DNA of 64,000 nt from Beta vulgaris subsp. vulgaris (GCF_026745355.1 NC_079202.1:34099508-34163507), one strand, 5' to 3'. Counted from the stretch's first letter, positions 10,634 through 21,197 are shown. Made by a program: numbers and translations. Notes: a model not told the origin generated them from the sequence alone.

Positions 10634-10985
10634 CCGGCCAATGACCTTCGTGGATTTGCCAGATAAAATAAATTTACATTATTAATTAATCAGTCAAGGA
10701 CCTTAGTGGATCTGTTGAGTTAATTAGAGTACTTTACCGGTCAATGACCTTCACGATTCTGCCGGATAAATTAAATTAACACTAGTTAATTAATCAGTCA
10801 ATGACCTTAGTGGATCTGCTGAGTTAATTAAAGTACTTTATCAGTCAATGACCTTCGCGGATCTGCCGGATAAATTAAATCAACACTAGTTAATTAATCA
10901 GTCAATGACCTTGGTGGATCAGCTGAATTAACTAAAGTGTCTAACCGGTCAATGACCTTCGTGGATCTGCCGGACAATTCAGATA
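10634..10985. repeat. Tandem repeat block in the Tat 3' region, alternating 57/47-bp units
   Basis: The motif TCAATGACCTT recurs at 10638, 10694, 10741, 10798, 10845, 10902 and 10949, giving spacings of 56, 47, 57, 47, 57 and 47. The true period is therefore about 104 bp, made of two related half-units. The long half contains CACTAGTTAATTAATCAG and the short half GCTGAGTTAATTAAAG. The block sits just after the integrase. Tandem repeats in this position are known in Tat/Ogre elements and can seed satellites. Confidence 0.9.
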
Positions 10986-11783
10986 GTGAATCAGCAAAAG
11001 CATTGCAAACATAATAAAAGGACGACATCAAAGTTAGACAAAATATTATGTTGCACTAAAAGTGTTTACAACCCTAGTTGAACTAAGCAGTCAGCCACAG
11101 GCGGCAAGACTGCAAGAGCAAAAGAAAAATACCGGCCACAGACGATCGGGTTTACAGAAGGGTCAGGAAGAGAGCTAAAAGATTTACTTGACATGCTCAT
11201 CTTCTTCGGAACCATCGACCACCACCACATGTCCCTCTGTCTTCTCAGGACCAACAACATGGTTGGCAATTTTCTGCACCTCACTACGGGCGACGGTGTT
11301 AACGGCTTCAGGACCCTGCTCCTCTATAAACTCAGCCCGTGGATCGGCATTAGCGATATCAGCCTCAATGACACCAACTTCCAGGACCTCGCCCTCCACC
11401 GGAAGCTCAAAATCACCGTGACCATGAGCTTCTTCAATCCGGGACTAGTCAAAGTCCGGGAAGTTGTGTCTAACACATCTGATGGCCGTAGACCAGCCTG
11501 CATTGTACCGGTTGAGCAGGCGAGAAACGAAGTCCACAGACTTCTGATACTCTTTAACGGCCTTGCGCTCATGAGTCTTGGCCTCAGTGATATGGTCGCG
11601 GAGAAGACGGATCTCCCCGTCCTTGGTGGCCAGTACCAAGGAGTGGTCCTGCACGGCTTTGGTGAGGGCCTCGTCCGCCTTAGTCTCGGCAGCTTGAGCT
11701 TCCTTCACCTCAGCTTAGGCCGCTAGCAGCTCCTGCTCCTTGACCGTCATTTTGCCCTTCAGTTCTTTGTGATCCCGTACTTC

Positions 11784-11932
11784 CTGAAAGTAAGAAGTTT
11801 GGAAGTAGGTGGAGATCACGCAATTCCTTGCCGGACTGGGCCGAGTGCAAAAACAACACAGAGCAAAGAGTTAAGTCCAGAAACAGGCAGATAGCTCACT
11901 GCAATAGAAAAGAGAAAAAGCTAAGAGCTTAC
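11784..11932 (-). other. Intron 2 of the antisense ORF
   Basis: 149 nt on the minus strand. Donor CTG/GTAAGCTC, acceptor CTTACTTTCAG/GAAG. It is phase 0: exon 2 ends on a complete Leu codon at 11933, and exon 3 opens in the frame of the downstream coiled coil at 11783. Unspliced, the frame hits a stop four codons into the intron. Confidence 0.7.
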
Positions 11933-12569
11933 CAGGGCCAGGTTATGCACATGCACCGCAGCGAGTGCCTGGACCTTGTCCACCGGCATATCGTATTTTA
12001 GCTGCATCGCTTTCAAAATACGATAGCCTAGATTCCTGCCCTCCAAAGGACGGTCCAGTAACAGGTACTCGTCATCCAGGACGTTGAGCTTGGGCTCAAA
12101 TTTCTCGCCGTCCTTTACCGGAGAGTGGGACCAGCGCTTCCTGAGGATTTCCGACACCTCAAGCAGGGAGCGCTCTAAGTAGCCAGCCTTCTGCGGCTTT
12201 GCAAAAGCCTCCAACCCCGGCACCATTTCTGCTAGGGTGAGCTGCTAGTATATTTTGGGATCACGGCAGCAGAAGGGACAACCTTGGCTATAACCATCTT
12301 CTTGGCATCTCGAGCCTTAGACTGCTCCTTGGCAGGCTCAGGTTTCCTCTTTTGATCGGTAAGGGCGGATTGGCGGCGGATTAAGGGCATAGAATCCCTC
12401 TCTTCCTCCTATTTAGAAACCTTACCGGCTCCACAACCGCCTCGGCCACCCTGGCCTCTAGCGCTGGCTGGGATCGAGATAAAACAGCTGGCTGGCTTAG
12501 GAGGCATGTTGCTTAGAGGACGATATCTGTGATCGACGTGGAGAGCTTCGCGTATCAAAAAGTCCCGGC

Positions 12570-12655
12570 CTGGAAACAAACAACAAAGGAAGATATCGCA
12601 GTTAGTAAAAATCAAGGGCAAGAGCAATCAAGCAAAGACAGATATACATATATAC
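12570..12655 (-). other. Intron 1 of the antisense ORF
   Basis: 86 nt on the minus strand. Donor GTGG/GTATATATG, a T-rich tract, acceptor TTGTTTCCAG/GCCGGG. The phase into exon 2 is consistent with one carried base. The exon 1 frame is damaged, so the phase cannot be fully proved. Confidence 0.55.
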
Positions 12656-13977
12656 CCACTGTAAGGGTCGGTACGACAGAAGCTTAGGGCTGATAGAGTA
12701 GGGTTGCTAAAGACGTAAGTGGAGTGGGGCCGCCAGTGTTTTGGCACTGGTATCTGTTCTTGCCCTTCAATGCCGGTATGGAGGAAGAGGCGAAGAAATC
12801 ATAAGCCTCCCTTTTCCGCCGAGTCAGGCCTCGATCAAGGATGTGTTCCATCCGAGAACGCGGCTTAGTCCATTGGCGACGTAGGGGGAAGTCGTGTACA
12901 CTGTTTGAGAGTGGTAGGCTTGGGATACACTGTCAAGTTGCCAGCCTTCGTGTACAAGGACATCCAACCTCCCCGGCCCTCAGTCTCATCAGTCCGGGAT
13001 CTCGTCTTCCTCCCAGCTCCTTTTCCCTTTGCAGAGCCGTCTTCCTTGATCTAGTACAGTTTGCGGAAAAGATTCAAGGTTTCCGGAAAGCCTTTATAAC
13101 GGACCACCCAGGCATATGCCATCAAATTCCGCCATCCAAGGGGAGTCAGTTCGGCTACGCAAATGTTCCAGGCCATGAAAACATTGACAAAAAAGGGGTC
13201 TAATGGAAATCGCAGCCCAAAATCCAACATGTGGCCATAAATAGCAACATGGCCGGCAGGACAATTGGTCACACGGCTCCCTTTAACCGGAAGCACCAGC
13301 TTATATTCGTCCGGAAAAGCAAAGTACCGGGGTCCTTTTACGAGAAATTTATTCCCCCGGCAAATATCGGCCCAGACTTCGTCCACCTGCACGAATGCGG
13401 CACTGCCGGCTTCACTGGGCGGCATGTACAATTCAGCCAAGCCTTCCTCATCCAACTCCTGGGGAATGATTTCCGAAGGGTCCTCCCGGTCCGAGTCTTC
13501 TACAGCTTATAGGGTGGTGGATTCTTCATTAGGTTCAGCCATGGCTCGGACCACACTGTCCACTTCGTCCGAATGCACAGGAGACACCCTCATCTCCTTG
13601 GGCCCTGGCCTACTCAAAGTCTCCCCTATCTCAAAAGCTGGTTTAGAGGAAGAGGGTCCACCGGGGGGAAATAGTTATGGGGAGCGTTCAGCTAAGCCTA
13701 GCATGGTCCCATATTGTCCGTAGACCGGCACCCCTAAGGCTTCTGCATGCCCCACTACCATGCCTAAGGGAGCGGCTCGTAATATTGGTTCTTCTTCTTG
13801 CCTACCCGAGGTACTACAGTCATGGTGGCTACTTGTCATAAGTCCTTGAGCGAAGTCTATTACCGGCGAGTTATTAAGTTCTACGGAACTAGAAGAGGTG
13901 TTATCAGAATTTATGTCACTTTCAGTCATTATAGAGGGACTTCTAGAGATATTTTGTGAATCAGAGTTTGAAGACAT

Positions 13978-14470
13978 GATAAATAAGACGGTATGAAAGA
14001 CGAAGGAAAGATTTTGAGGAAATACCTAGAATGAAGAGTAGGAAGAAAAAGTGAACCGGTATCAGCAAGTATGTGAAAGCCGGAAGAAGGATTCGATCAA
14101 AATCGTCAGGGATGCAAAGGATGAGCTTAGAGAGAGAAAGTCCATTATGAATATCAGAGCAAATGCAAGATTGTGAGAAGTGAAGAATGATTCTGACTCA
14201 AGGCGTATTTGTAGAAGAAGTCATGGTTGGGATTAGGCGACTCTTCGTCTTCCCGTCCTGATCACGCCACGTGTTATTGAATGGTACCCAGCTGTGAGGC
14301 AACTTCTCTTAATGAGCTCTGACATTAGGTGCGAGTATCAAGGCGACGTTTGAAATTTCCTGACCAACGTTTCATCTTCCCATTCCAGCTCAAGTCAGCT
14401 TCACCCATGTCAGTTTAAAACCTATTAAGCAGGATACGTCTATGCTAGACATACCGACTTGGGGGCTAGT
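13978..14470. other. Spacer between antisense ORF and 3' LTR, with polypurine tract
   Basis: No gene. On the minus strand it would hold the promoter and leader of the antisense ORF. The last bases before the LTR, GACTTGGGGGCTAGT (14456-14470), are the likely plus-strand primer (polypurine) region. Confidence 0.55.
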
Positions 14471-14995
14471 TGTATGGGGGTTGACTAAGTTCCATACCGG
14501 TCTAACTAGACCACTATGTATTGCTATGGTCACGCACGCTTAGTACTGAACTATTGACTTCGTCATACCGGTTCCATTACGATGCCTAGCCGGCATCCCT
14601 GTCCGGGCCCTTTACCAAGGGCTTGGGCTTGATCCAGTTCCATTCATCAGCGCCTATGGGCCTAAAGATAAACATTGCATACAAGATAAAAGTATATCCC
14701 AAAGGAATATACATGGGAATATCCCCCGTAAATACAAGGCCCAACCTGTGTACGGGCCTATTCGGGTTCCTTATAAATACCCTGTTGATCCGAGTCATAA
14801 GGTACGTTCACGGATCCCAAGATACTCTACTTGAGAGCTACCGGTTTACCCAATACTGACTTAGGCATCAGAGGGGCGTTCCTCGGATCAACCCCCGAGG
14901 CTAGTTTACGTGTTCTCTTTTGCCGGAATTGGAACCGGCTTAATTGACTGAAGACATACCGGTTGGTACCCTAAAACTTGTCCCATACCGGAACA
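14471..14995 (+). repeat. 3' LTR of the Tat element
   Basis: 525 bp, the same length as the 5' LTR, with about 34 mismatches by eye. TATA at 14772-14779. Followed by the TSD ATTGT (14996-15000). Confidence 0.95.
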
Positions 14996-15000
14996 ATTGT

Positions 15001-15943
15001 CTATTATTTTATTGTTCGTATTACTATTAGCTGATTATGTTATTATTAGAATTTTTTTATTAAAGTACCACAATGTATAGTATTATACTTGTATTATTGT
15101 CTATTATTTGATTATTCATATTACTATTAGCTGATTATATTATTATTAAGTACGAAATTAAACCTTAGGATTATAACTTACGTGCTTATGGAATGTAATA
15201 GAGTAATATTACTCAATAGAAGAACCCAAAAAAAACCGCTCCTTGAATCGTTCTCGACCCGAAACCACAACCCTAAAGAACACTATTTTCCTCTTCGAAA
15301 AATCTACGAAAAAAATCCGAGAGGTGTTGAAGGTGGATGGGTGAATATTGATGGGTGATTATGATCGGTGACTTCATGTTTGTGACTCTAATGGAGTGTT
15401 GGAGAAAAGCTAAAAAAAAAAACAGACGGAAGAAAGGAGAAGAAATGAATGAAGGCAGACTTTGTTTTGGCTACGGTGATATACGATATTTTTTTCTCTT
15501 CTTTTTTTTTCTTTTTATTTTCTCAATCCTTTATGATAATGCATAATATGTAATTGAGTACAAGTAACAAGTGAGAGATGAAAGTAAAGTGAGAGATAAG
15601 GAGTTAATGCATTCTACTACCTTCAAGTAACTGAAAGTGGAGTGAGAATTTTTCATATGTGTCAATTTTAACTTGTTAGCAATAAATGTTAATCAATTTT
15701 TGATTTTCTACTAGTGCTTTATGAAATCAAAACAAGACTATTAGATATATTAGTGGTGAAAGTTATGTATAAGCAAATATATAAATAGTAATTTTTTTTG
15801 TTAAATTACTTATCAAAAGAGATAATTAATAATAATAATTTTTTTAAAGGACGAATATTAATAATTATTACTTCATAATAAATTTTGCTCGGTAGTATTT
15901 ACGTTAGGGGTAATATTTATGTTATTAATTGTCACTTTTTTTT
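15001..15943. other. Interior of the host TIR element
   Basis: 15001-15140 resumes the AT-rich tandem repeat interrupted by the Tat insertion. 15160-15500 contains a patch less AT-rich than its surroundings, with no convincing frame. It could be captured DNA. 15500-15943 is AT-rich. No transposase is seen. Confidence 0.5.
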
Positions 15944-16200
15944 GTCTAATAAGGTCAAATAAGTTTCAATCAGGTCCAATAAGGTCTAATAAGTTTCAAT
16001 CAGGTCCAATAAGGTCTAATAAGTTTCAATCAGGTCCAATAAGGTCTAATAAGTTTCAATAAGGTCAATAAGTTCCAATCAGGTCCAATAAGTTTCAGTC
16101 AGGCTCAATCAGGTCTAATAAGTTGAATCAGGTCCAATCAGGTTTACTAAGTTCAGTTCAGGTTTAATAAGTTCAGTTCAGATAAGTTCAGGGTCAATAA
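15944..16200. repeat. Right phased 10-bp repeat array
   Basis: About 25 decamers in the same family as the left array. In the first half they form a 30-bp higher-order unit, AATAAGGTCT-AATAAGTTTC-AATCAGGTCC, repeated about four times. It ends directly at the right TIR. Confidence 0.85.
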
Positions 16201-16221
16201 GTTGAAGAGAACGCATCCTGA

Positions 16222-16614
16222 GCCGTCTTTTAAGTGCCCTAGCTCGTAGCCAAAGGAAAAAAACTCTAAAGGCTAAAACTACTGATTCTAAAAAAGTTTA
16301 GAACTTATGAGTCACTTCTTGGCACCACAAATATTCTATTTTATAAGTCGATTATTTTGATTGTAAGAGAAACGTAAAATAATCATTATAAATGATTTCT
16401 TAAATGTAGAGGTGATACATACGATGTTTTTTCTTATTCGAAATAGATTACTTTTAATGACACGTCATCACATGTGATCCACGTCTCTAATACTAGCATT
16501 TGAAAGGATTTGAACATCTAATTTCAAAGTGATCAGGTAAATTTCTACAACAATGTAATACATGCAAGCCCTAATTTGTGTAATTTGCTTTCATTTATTT
16601 TTAATTATACATTT
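16222..16614. other. AT-rich stretch without a gene
   Basis: No feature supported between the TIR element and the LINE tail. Confidence 0.5.
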
Positions 16615-17317
16615 GTGGCTTCCTCGTTTGGACAAACCGAATGTCTTAGCTTGGAAGTTCCATAAGTCTGGAGCTTACACAACAAAAAGTGGGTATGCGT
16701 TTCTTAACTCTATCCTGGCTTCTGCAACTGGTTCTCTTGAAGGTAGTAGTTTGCTTTTTAAAATTATTTAGTACGTCAATATCCAGCATAAGTGGAAATG
16801 GTTCATGTGGAAGCTGAGTTACAATATCCTTCCTTCACGTTAAACTTAGCTAAAAGATGTATTGTTTCTCCCTTTTTGTGCCCTTTTTGCTACAATGATG
16901 ATGAAGATTATCTTCACTTATTCCGCCTTTGTCTTGTTATTCAATATATCTAGAGAGATAGCATTTTTGCTATCAACTCAAACTTAGAAAATTCCTTAGC
17001 TATGAGAGATTGGATATCTGTTTATCAGTATGGAGAGTCATGATAGTCACAAAGTCTCTTCCTTTGTGGGTCATTTATCGGTTATTTGGATTGCTAGAAA
17101 CGATACTATCTTTCGTGGAGATAGAGTCTCTTCACTTCAAATTTCTGTTACCATTGCGATTGCTTCTACTCCGCATTCAAGATATGTTGAGATTTTGGGC
17201 AAACAACTTAGGTTTCTCCACGCTCATGAACAAACTCAAAATACTCCTCTAGGTTTCTTGTGGATTGATATTGGACAAAAGTTTACTATGATAGCTCCTA
17301 TGACAATTCAAGTTGAT
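16615..17317 (+). pseudogene. LINE ORF2 C-terminal fragment (zf-RVT to RNase H start)
   Basis: The translation at about 16630-16720 (LAWKFHKSGAYTTKSGYAFL) is typical of the zinc-binding segment after the RT of plant LINEs. Downstream, SVIWIARNDTIF and then IQVDG mark the linker and the first strand of the C-terminal RNase H. The fragment has several stops. It is cut at 17317, where Tat-derived sequence begins. Bases 17026-17317 recur at 25606-25897 with about 7-8% difference. The LINE's RT proper is missing upstream. Confidence 0.75.
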
Positions 17318-17610
17318 GGTCCGTCCGAAAAACGTGCAGTATTCTTCTCCATGAAGAGAAATGACTCCCCCCTTTTTCAGAGAAGAACAAAAGATCTGCT
17401 TCAGCTTCGGCTGCTCTGTCAGTAGACTCGGACGATGAGTCTTCTACCGCCTTTGCAAAATTGTCAAAGGATGAACGTGAGAGGCTCAAGCAGGAGCTAT
17501 TTAAATGCTAACCTGAGTCCTACATAAAAGGCTTGAGGGGCGCATTGTCTGAACATGTGCGCTACATGTCTCAACTTGCTCCCGGTCAAGATACTCCTCC
17601 TACTGAATAG
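17318..17610 (+). pseudogene. Antisense ORF tail, Tat copy 1
   Basis: Encodes a tail rich in Ser, Asp and Glu (VDSDDESSTAF), then ERERLKQELFKC and YIKGLRGALSEH. It is matched by 33797-34086 in copy 2. A stop follows ELFKC (17509-17511), and there is a frameshift before the acidic part. The start of the ORF is lost at the junction with the LINE. Confidence 0.65.
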
Positions 17611-17785
17611 AGTGCCTACCTTTAGGCTCATTTTTTCAATGTATCATGACTAATGGCCATATTTGTAACTTGGTTTCTCATCCCCCTAGATTATTTTGTA
17701 ATCTTTTTTGGATAAGTTTTAATTAACGACCTTTTGTTTACAATATTTGTATTGGTTTTGATGGATTAATAAATTTTCCTTACAA

Positions 17786-18200
17786 ATGGGATTCGTCTGG
17801 ATCTATGGGTGATCTTCGATCTTTTCTCAAATTAACATCAAGTATAAATGAGACTCGTCCTAAACTATGGACGATCTTTGAACTTTACCCAATTTATGCA
17901 AAGTGCAAATGAGACTCCTCCTATACTATGAGCGATCTTCGTACTTATATTAAGAAAGTATGAACGAGACTCGTCCTATACTGTGGACGATCTTCAAACT
18001 TTACTCAAATTAAGCAAAGTACAAATGAGACTCATCCTAGACTATGGACAATCTTTGAACATTGCTCAAATTAAGCAAAGTACGAATGAGACTCGTCCTA
18101 GACTATGGACAATCTTCGTACGTTACTCAAATTAAGCAAAGTCTGTATGAGACTCGTCCTAGACTGTGGACGATCTTCATTATGGACTATGGACTTTCGA
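17786..18200. repeat. 61-bp tandem repeats in the Tat 3' region, copy 1
   Basis: GAGAC of the motif ATGAGACTCGTCCTAGAC recurs at 17850, 17911, 17966, 18027, 18088 and 18149, a 61-bp period with one 55-bp unit. The units also share TATGGACGATCTTC and AAATTAAGCAAAGTAC. The block lies between integrase and antisense ORF, the same place as the 104-bp repeat of the first Tat family. Confidence 0.9.
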
Positions 18201-18959
18201 ACTCGGCCTAGATGAGTATCCTAGAAGTTCTAGGGTTTAGTTAATTACCCCCCTTCTTTGTCTTAGTTTGTCCAGGTTTTCCGGACGAGCTTTGTACCAA
18301 GAAGGAGAGCGACCATCCTAGGCCGAGCCAACATAAAATTATCATTTAGGATAAACTTGTTATCCTTCTATTTTGCTGTTGATGAGCTTACCATGTTCTA
18401 GCCGGCTTCCTTGACGAAGCAACACTCGTCTTGCAGTAGTGAGCCTTGACTAGGGCCTTTACTACTAAGCTGACCTTGCGTTTGAAAGTAAGATGCCTTT
18501 ACTAAGGGCATGGTTATTTCTAGTCGGCTTCCTTGTAGGAGCTTATGATGTTTCTCTTACTAGAGATTATCACTATTTACCCAAGCCAGATATGTAATAT
18601 TTCTTAAATTTCTGCCGGTCTCCTTGAGGAATCAATGTGCGTCAGAGGAATGTTTATCCCTTGTTGAGTTGAGTCATTTTTTTGTTTATTCTTGGCCGTT
18701 CGATGTTTTTTTCTATTTTATCCAAGTTAATGTCACTTTCAACCCACTAGGCTAGCTAGTGGTAAAATGCCTCAAAGTGAATGACTTTAGTAAAACTAAA
18801 GAAAAAACACGGATATAGGGAGAAAGTAGAAATTGTATTATATGAATTTTACTTGGCTAAGTACCAAGGTACATGTCATTTCTAATTATCTTTTTTGTGT
18901 CGTGGCAGTTGATGGGATTATAAACTACTTAGTATTGTTGTCTATTGTCCGAATGAGAG
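18201..18959. other. Tat 3' non-coding region, copy 1
   Basis: No gene. Contains short GGCCGGTCTCCTTGA-type repeats (18400-18620) related to the repeat block at 32860-33290. Matched by 34740-35450 in copy 2. Confidence 0.55.
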
Positions 18960-19984
18960 GTGATACTTCTTCAGTGTGTCTGATTTCCAAGTGCCATATC
19001 TTGGACGTCCATCCATATCTTAGAGATGAAAAGTCCTGCTTCGTACTTCCTGGACTATCATATATGGCCCTTCCCAATTTGGTGTCAACTTTCCCAATTC
19101 TTTAGCTCGTCCAACAACTTAAATCTTCCTCAAAACTAAGCCCCCTACTTACAGTGGTCGTCTAACGAATCTCTTGTTAAAGTCCCGAGTCATTTACAGC
19201 TTGTACAATTGCATTCTTAAAAGTGCATTTCCCCTGACCTCTAGTACTTGGTCCAAAGTAGTGCGCAAGGCAGACCAATTGGCTTCTTTTGTGAACAACA
19301 TGACTCTCAAGGTGGGTTCTTAAATCTCAATGGGCAAGATGGCTTCAGTTCCATAGACCAACGTGAAAGCTTTCTCTCCAGCAGAGTTCTGGGCCGTAGT
19401 TCTAATGGACCATAACACTAGTTTAACTTCTTCAACCCATAGTCCTTGGCATCGTCCAGCTTCCTTTTTATGCCATTTGAGAAGATCTTATTGAAGGATT
19501 CTACTTGTCCATTGGCTTGTGTGTGGGTGACTGTAGCCAAGTGGGCTTTGTTCTCTCTTTCTTCCAACCAATCTTTCAGCTTTGACATTTCAAATTGTGG
19601 ACTATTGTTGAACATGATGAACTGTGGCATGCCGAACCGGGTTATGAGGTTCTTCCAAATAAATCCCTTGACTTCATTCATCATTATGCCCCGTACTACC
19701 TCCACTTCTACCCATTTAGTGAAGTAATCCACTACTACACTTACAAATCTTCTGCCCAGCAGCCACATGAGGGTCCCCGAATATCCATGCCCCATTTTGC
19801 AAATGAAAGAGGGAACAAGATGGGAGTTAGGTAGTTGGAAAACTTCTGATGCAAGTTCCCATATTTCTTGCAGCTATAACATATCTTTGCATATGCTAGA
19901 GCATCTTCTTTTAATGTAGTACAATAATACCCCGTCCTTAAAGCCTTTTCTCCTTCAGCACTTCCAATCCATCTTCTCTGGTGA
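18960..19984 (-). pseudogene. Tat integrase core and C-terminus, copy 1
   Basis: Core at 19795-19418: VVVDYFTKWVEVE holds the first catalytic Asp. The second site reads FNNSPQF, with Asn where Asp is expected. The Glu is present in ANGQVESFNKI. The C-terminal part is readable with shifts to about 18960. The HHCC finger upstream is lost: about 50 bp present in copy 2 near 36435-36480 is missing here (around 19955), and a CACTA insertion follows. The protein would be inactive. Confidence 0.85.
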
Positions 19985-21197
19985 CACTTGTGGAAAAAAC
20001 CTTATATGTCACTTTGTACCGGATGCGGTTTTTGTAAAACCGCATCCGACAATGAACAAAAAAAAATGCAAGGGAAACTTGGCAAAGAAAAGCGGATGCG
20101 GTCTAAAAAAACCGCATCAGATTTAATATTGGATGCGGTTTTTTTAGAACCTGTCGTGGTTCAGTGGACCGCATTCGAAAATCAAGCGCTAAATTCCTTT
20201 CCTTACTCGTGGCCCATTTCTGAAACAAACCCAGCCAACCCTAATAATCTCCCACTCTCCCACAATTCACAGCGTCCCCATTCTCTCTGATCCTCTCTCT
20301 CTCCTCTCGTAACTCAAACAACACCACCACCACCACACACCCTCATCTCTCTCTCCTCTCGTAACTCAAATAACAACACCACCACCACACACCCTCCTCT
20401 CTCTGTCATTCTCAAACACCAATGCCACCGCCACTGCCAAATACCTCATTTTCTTACTCAAACACCACCACCACACACCCTCCTCTCTCTGTCGTTCTCA
20501 AACACCAACGCAACCGTCGCCGCCTCCACCACCGCCAATGCCAACGCGAAGCTACATCCTCCACAAAACCCTAACCACAACCGCCAACGCCACCAACGAC
20601 CGCATCCTAGTTTCGACTTCAACGAAGCCCAGATCTACTCGCCGTCGAAATAAGTGTTTTTTTTCGTTTTTAGTTTATTTTGTTAAGTTTTGTGGCGATT
20701 ATTATCCTGTCATTTTAGATTATTCTAGATCTAGGTTTAATTTTGTTTAATTGCGTTTTTTCGTTTCTTATTTTTCTGTTAATTAGTTTTTTTTCTCTGT
20801 AATTTTAGATTTGGTTAATTTTTTTTCATTTATGTAATTTATATACTTTATGTTTGTAATAAATTGCTATTTTTTTTAGTTTAATTCATTTGTATAATTT
20901 TGTTGGAATTATGAATTGCGGTTGTTGGAATTGTTGTGTTTTGTGTTTTCGTTTTGTTTTGCTGGATTTTTGCTGGAATCGTTGTTGTTTTGGTTGCTGT
21001 TGCAACTTTTTTATTTCATACAACAAAGAATCTGATGTGATCATTCTTGAAAACCGCATTATATTATCTTTTTCTGATGCGGTTTTGGACCGCATCAGAA
21101 AACGCCAGTAAGCTGCTGCGACCCCACCTGATGCGGACCAAAACCGCATCAGAAAGGCAAATTTTGACCGCATCAGGTGGGGTTTTTTCCACTAGTG
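19985..21197. mobile_element. CACTA element, non-autonomous, 1213 bp
   Basis: The ends are CACTTGTGGAAAAAACC and, as reverse complement of the right end, CACTAGTGGAAAAAACC. The TSD is TGA (19982-19984 and 21198-21200). Subterminal arrays of GATGCGGTTTT face AAAACCGCATC at both ends. The interior has a CT-rich leader with short tandem repeats (20290-20520, CACCACCACACACCCTC), then T-rich DNA. There is no transposase. Copy 2 of the Tat keeps the empty site at about 36504-36508 (CTAGTGATACA), confirming both the borders and the insertion. Confidence 0.93.

Larger units (their letters stand above)
11184..13977 (-). pseudogene. Spliced antisense ORF of the Tat element, decayed
   Basis: Runs opposite to gag-pol from ATG at 13977 (MSSNSDSQNIS) to a stop at 11184. 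Exon 1 (to about 12656) has a Ser-rich N-terminus and then a domain at about 13050-13450 resembling the 'putative gypsy type transposon' family (Pfam Transposase_28). Its signature here is FGLRFPLDPFFVNVFMAW followed by LTPLGWRN. Exon 2 (about 12569-11933) is basic and then helical. Exon 3 (11783-11184) is a coiled coil rich in Ala, Glu and Lys with an acidic tail. Stops at 13675, 13507 and 13051, another after DFD near 11445, and frameshifts near 12900 and 12250 show decay. Such antisense ORFs are known from Tat elements; their function is unknown. Confidence 0.75.
4971..14995 (+). mobile_element. Tat-lineage Ty3/gypsy retrotransposon, complete but defective
   Basis: A 10,025-bp element with 525-bp LTRs, TGTA...AACA ends and a perfect 5-bp TSD (ATTGT at 4966-4970 and 14996-15000). 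The order is LTR, primer site, gag, protease, RT, RNase H, second (archaeal-type) RNase H, integrase, tandem repeats, antisense ORF, purine tract, LTR. The second RNase H plus the antisense ORF in the 3' region is the Tat-lineage pattern. The coding part is dead: several stops, single-base deletions and two deletions in the integrase. The LTRs differ at about 34 of 525 positions by my count, mostly transitions, so the insertion is a few million years old at usual plant rates. Confidence 0.93.
4604..16218. mobile_element. TIR DNA element, non-autonomous, hosting a nested Tat
   Basis: The left end (4604-4624) begins GGGTGCATTCTCCTCAACTT. The reverse complement of the right end (16198-16218) begins GGATGCGTTCTCTTCAACTT, giving 3 mismatches in 21. 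TGA flanks both sides (4601-4603 and 16219-16221). Without the nested retrotransposon the element is about 1585 bp. Arrays of 10-bp repeats sit just inside each end, with an AT-rich tandem repeat and about 800 bp of non-coding DNA between them. There is no transposase. The 3-bp TSD and GGG-type ends are compatible with PIF/Harbinger (Tourist-like) elements, but the superfamily is an inference. Confidence 0.65.

Noticed and set aside
11188..11726. Plus-strand frames opposite the antisense ORF
   Set aside because: They lie over the coiled-coil exon, which has in-frame splice sites and family resemblance; the plus frames are low-complexity shadows.
17786..18200. CRISPR-like regular repeats
   Set aside because: Units are directly adjacent with no unique spacers, and the context is a plant retrotransposon 3' region.
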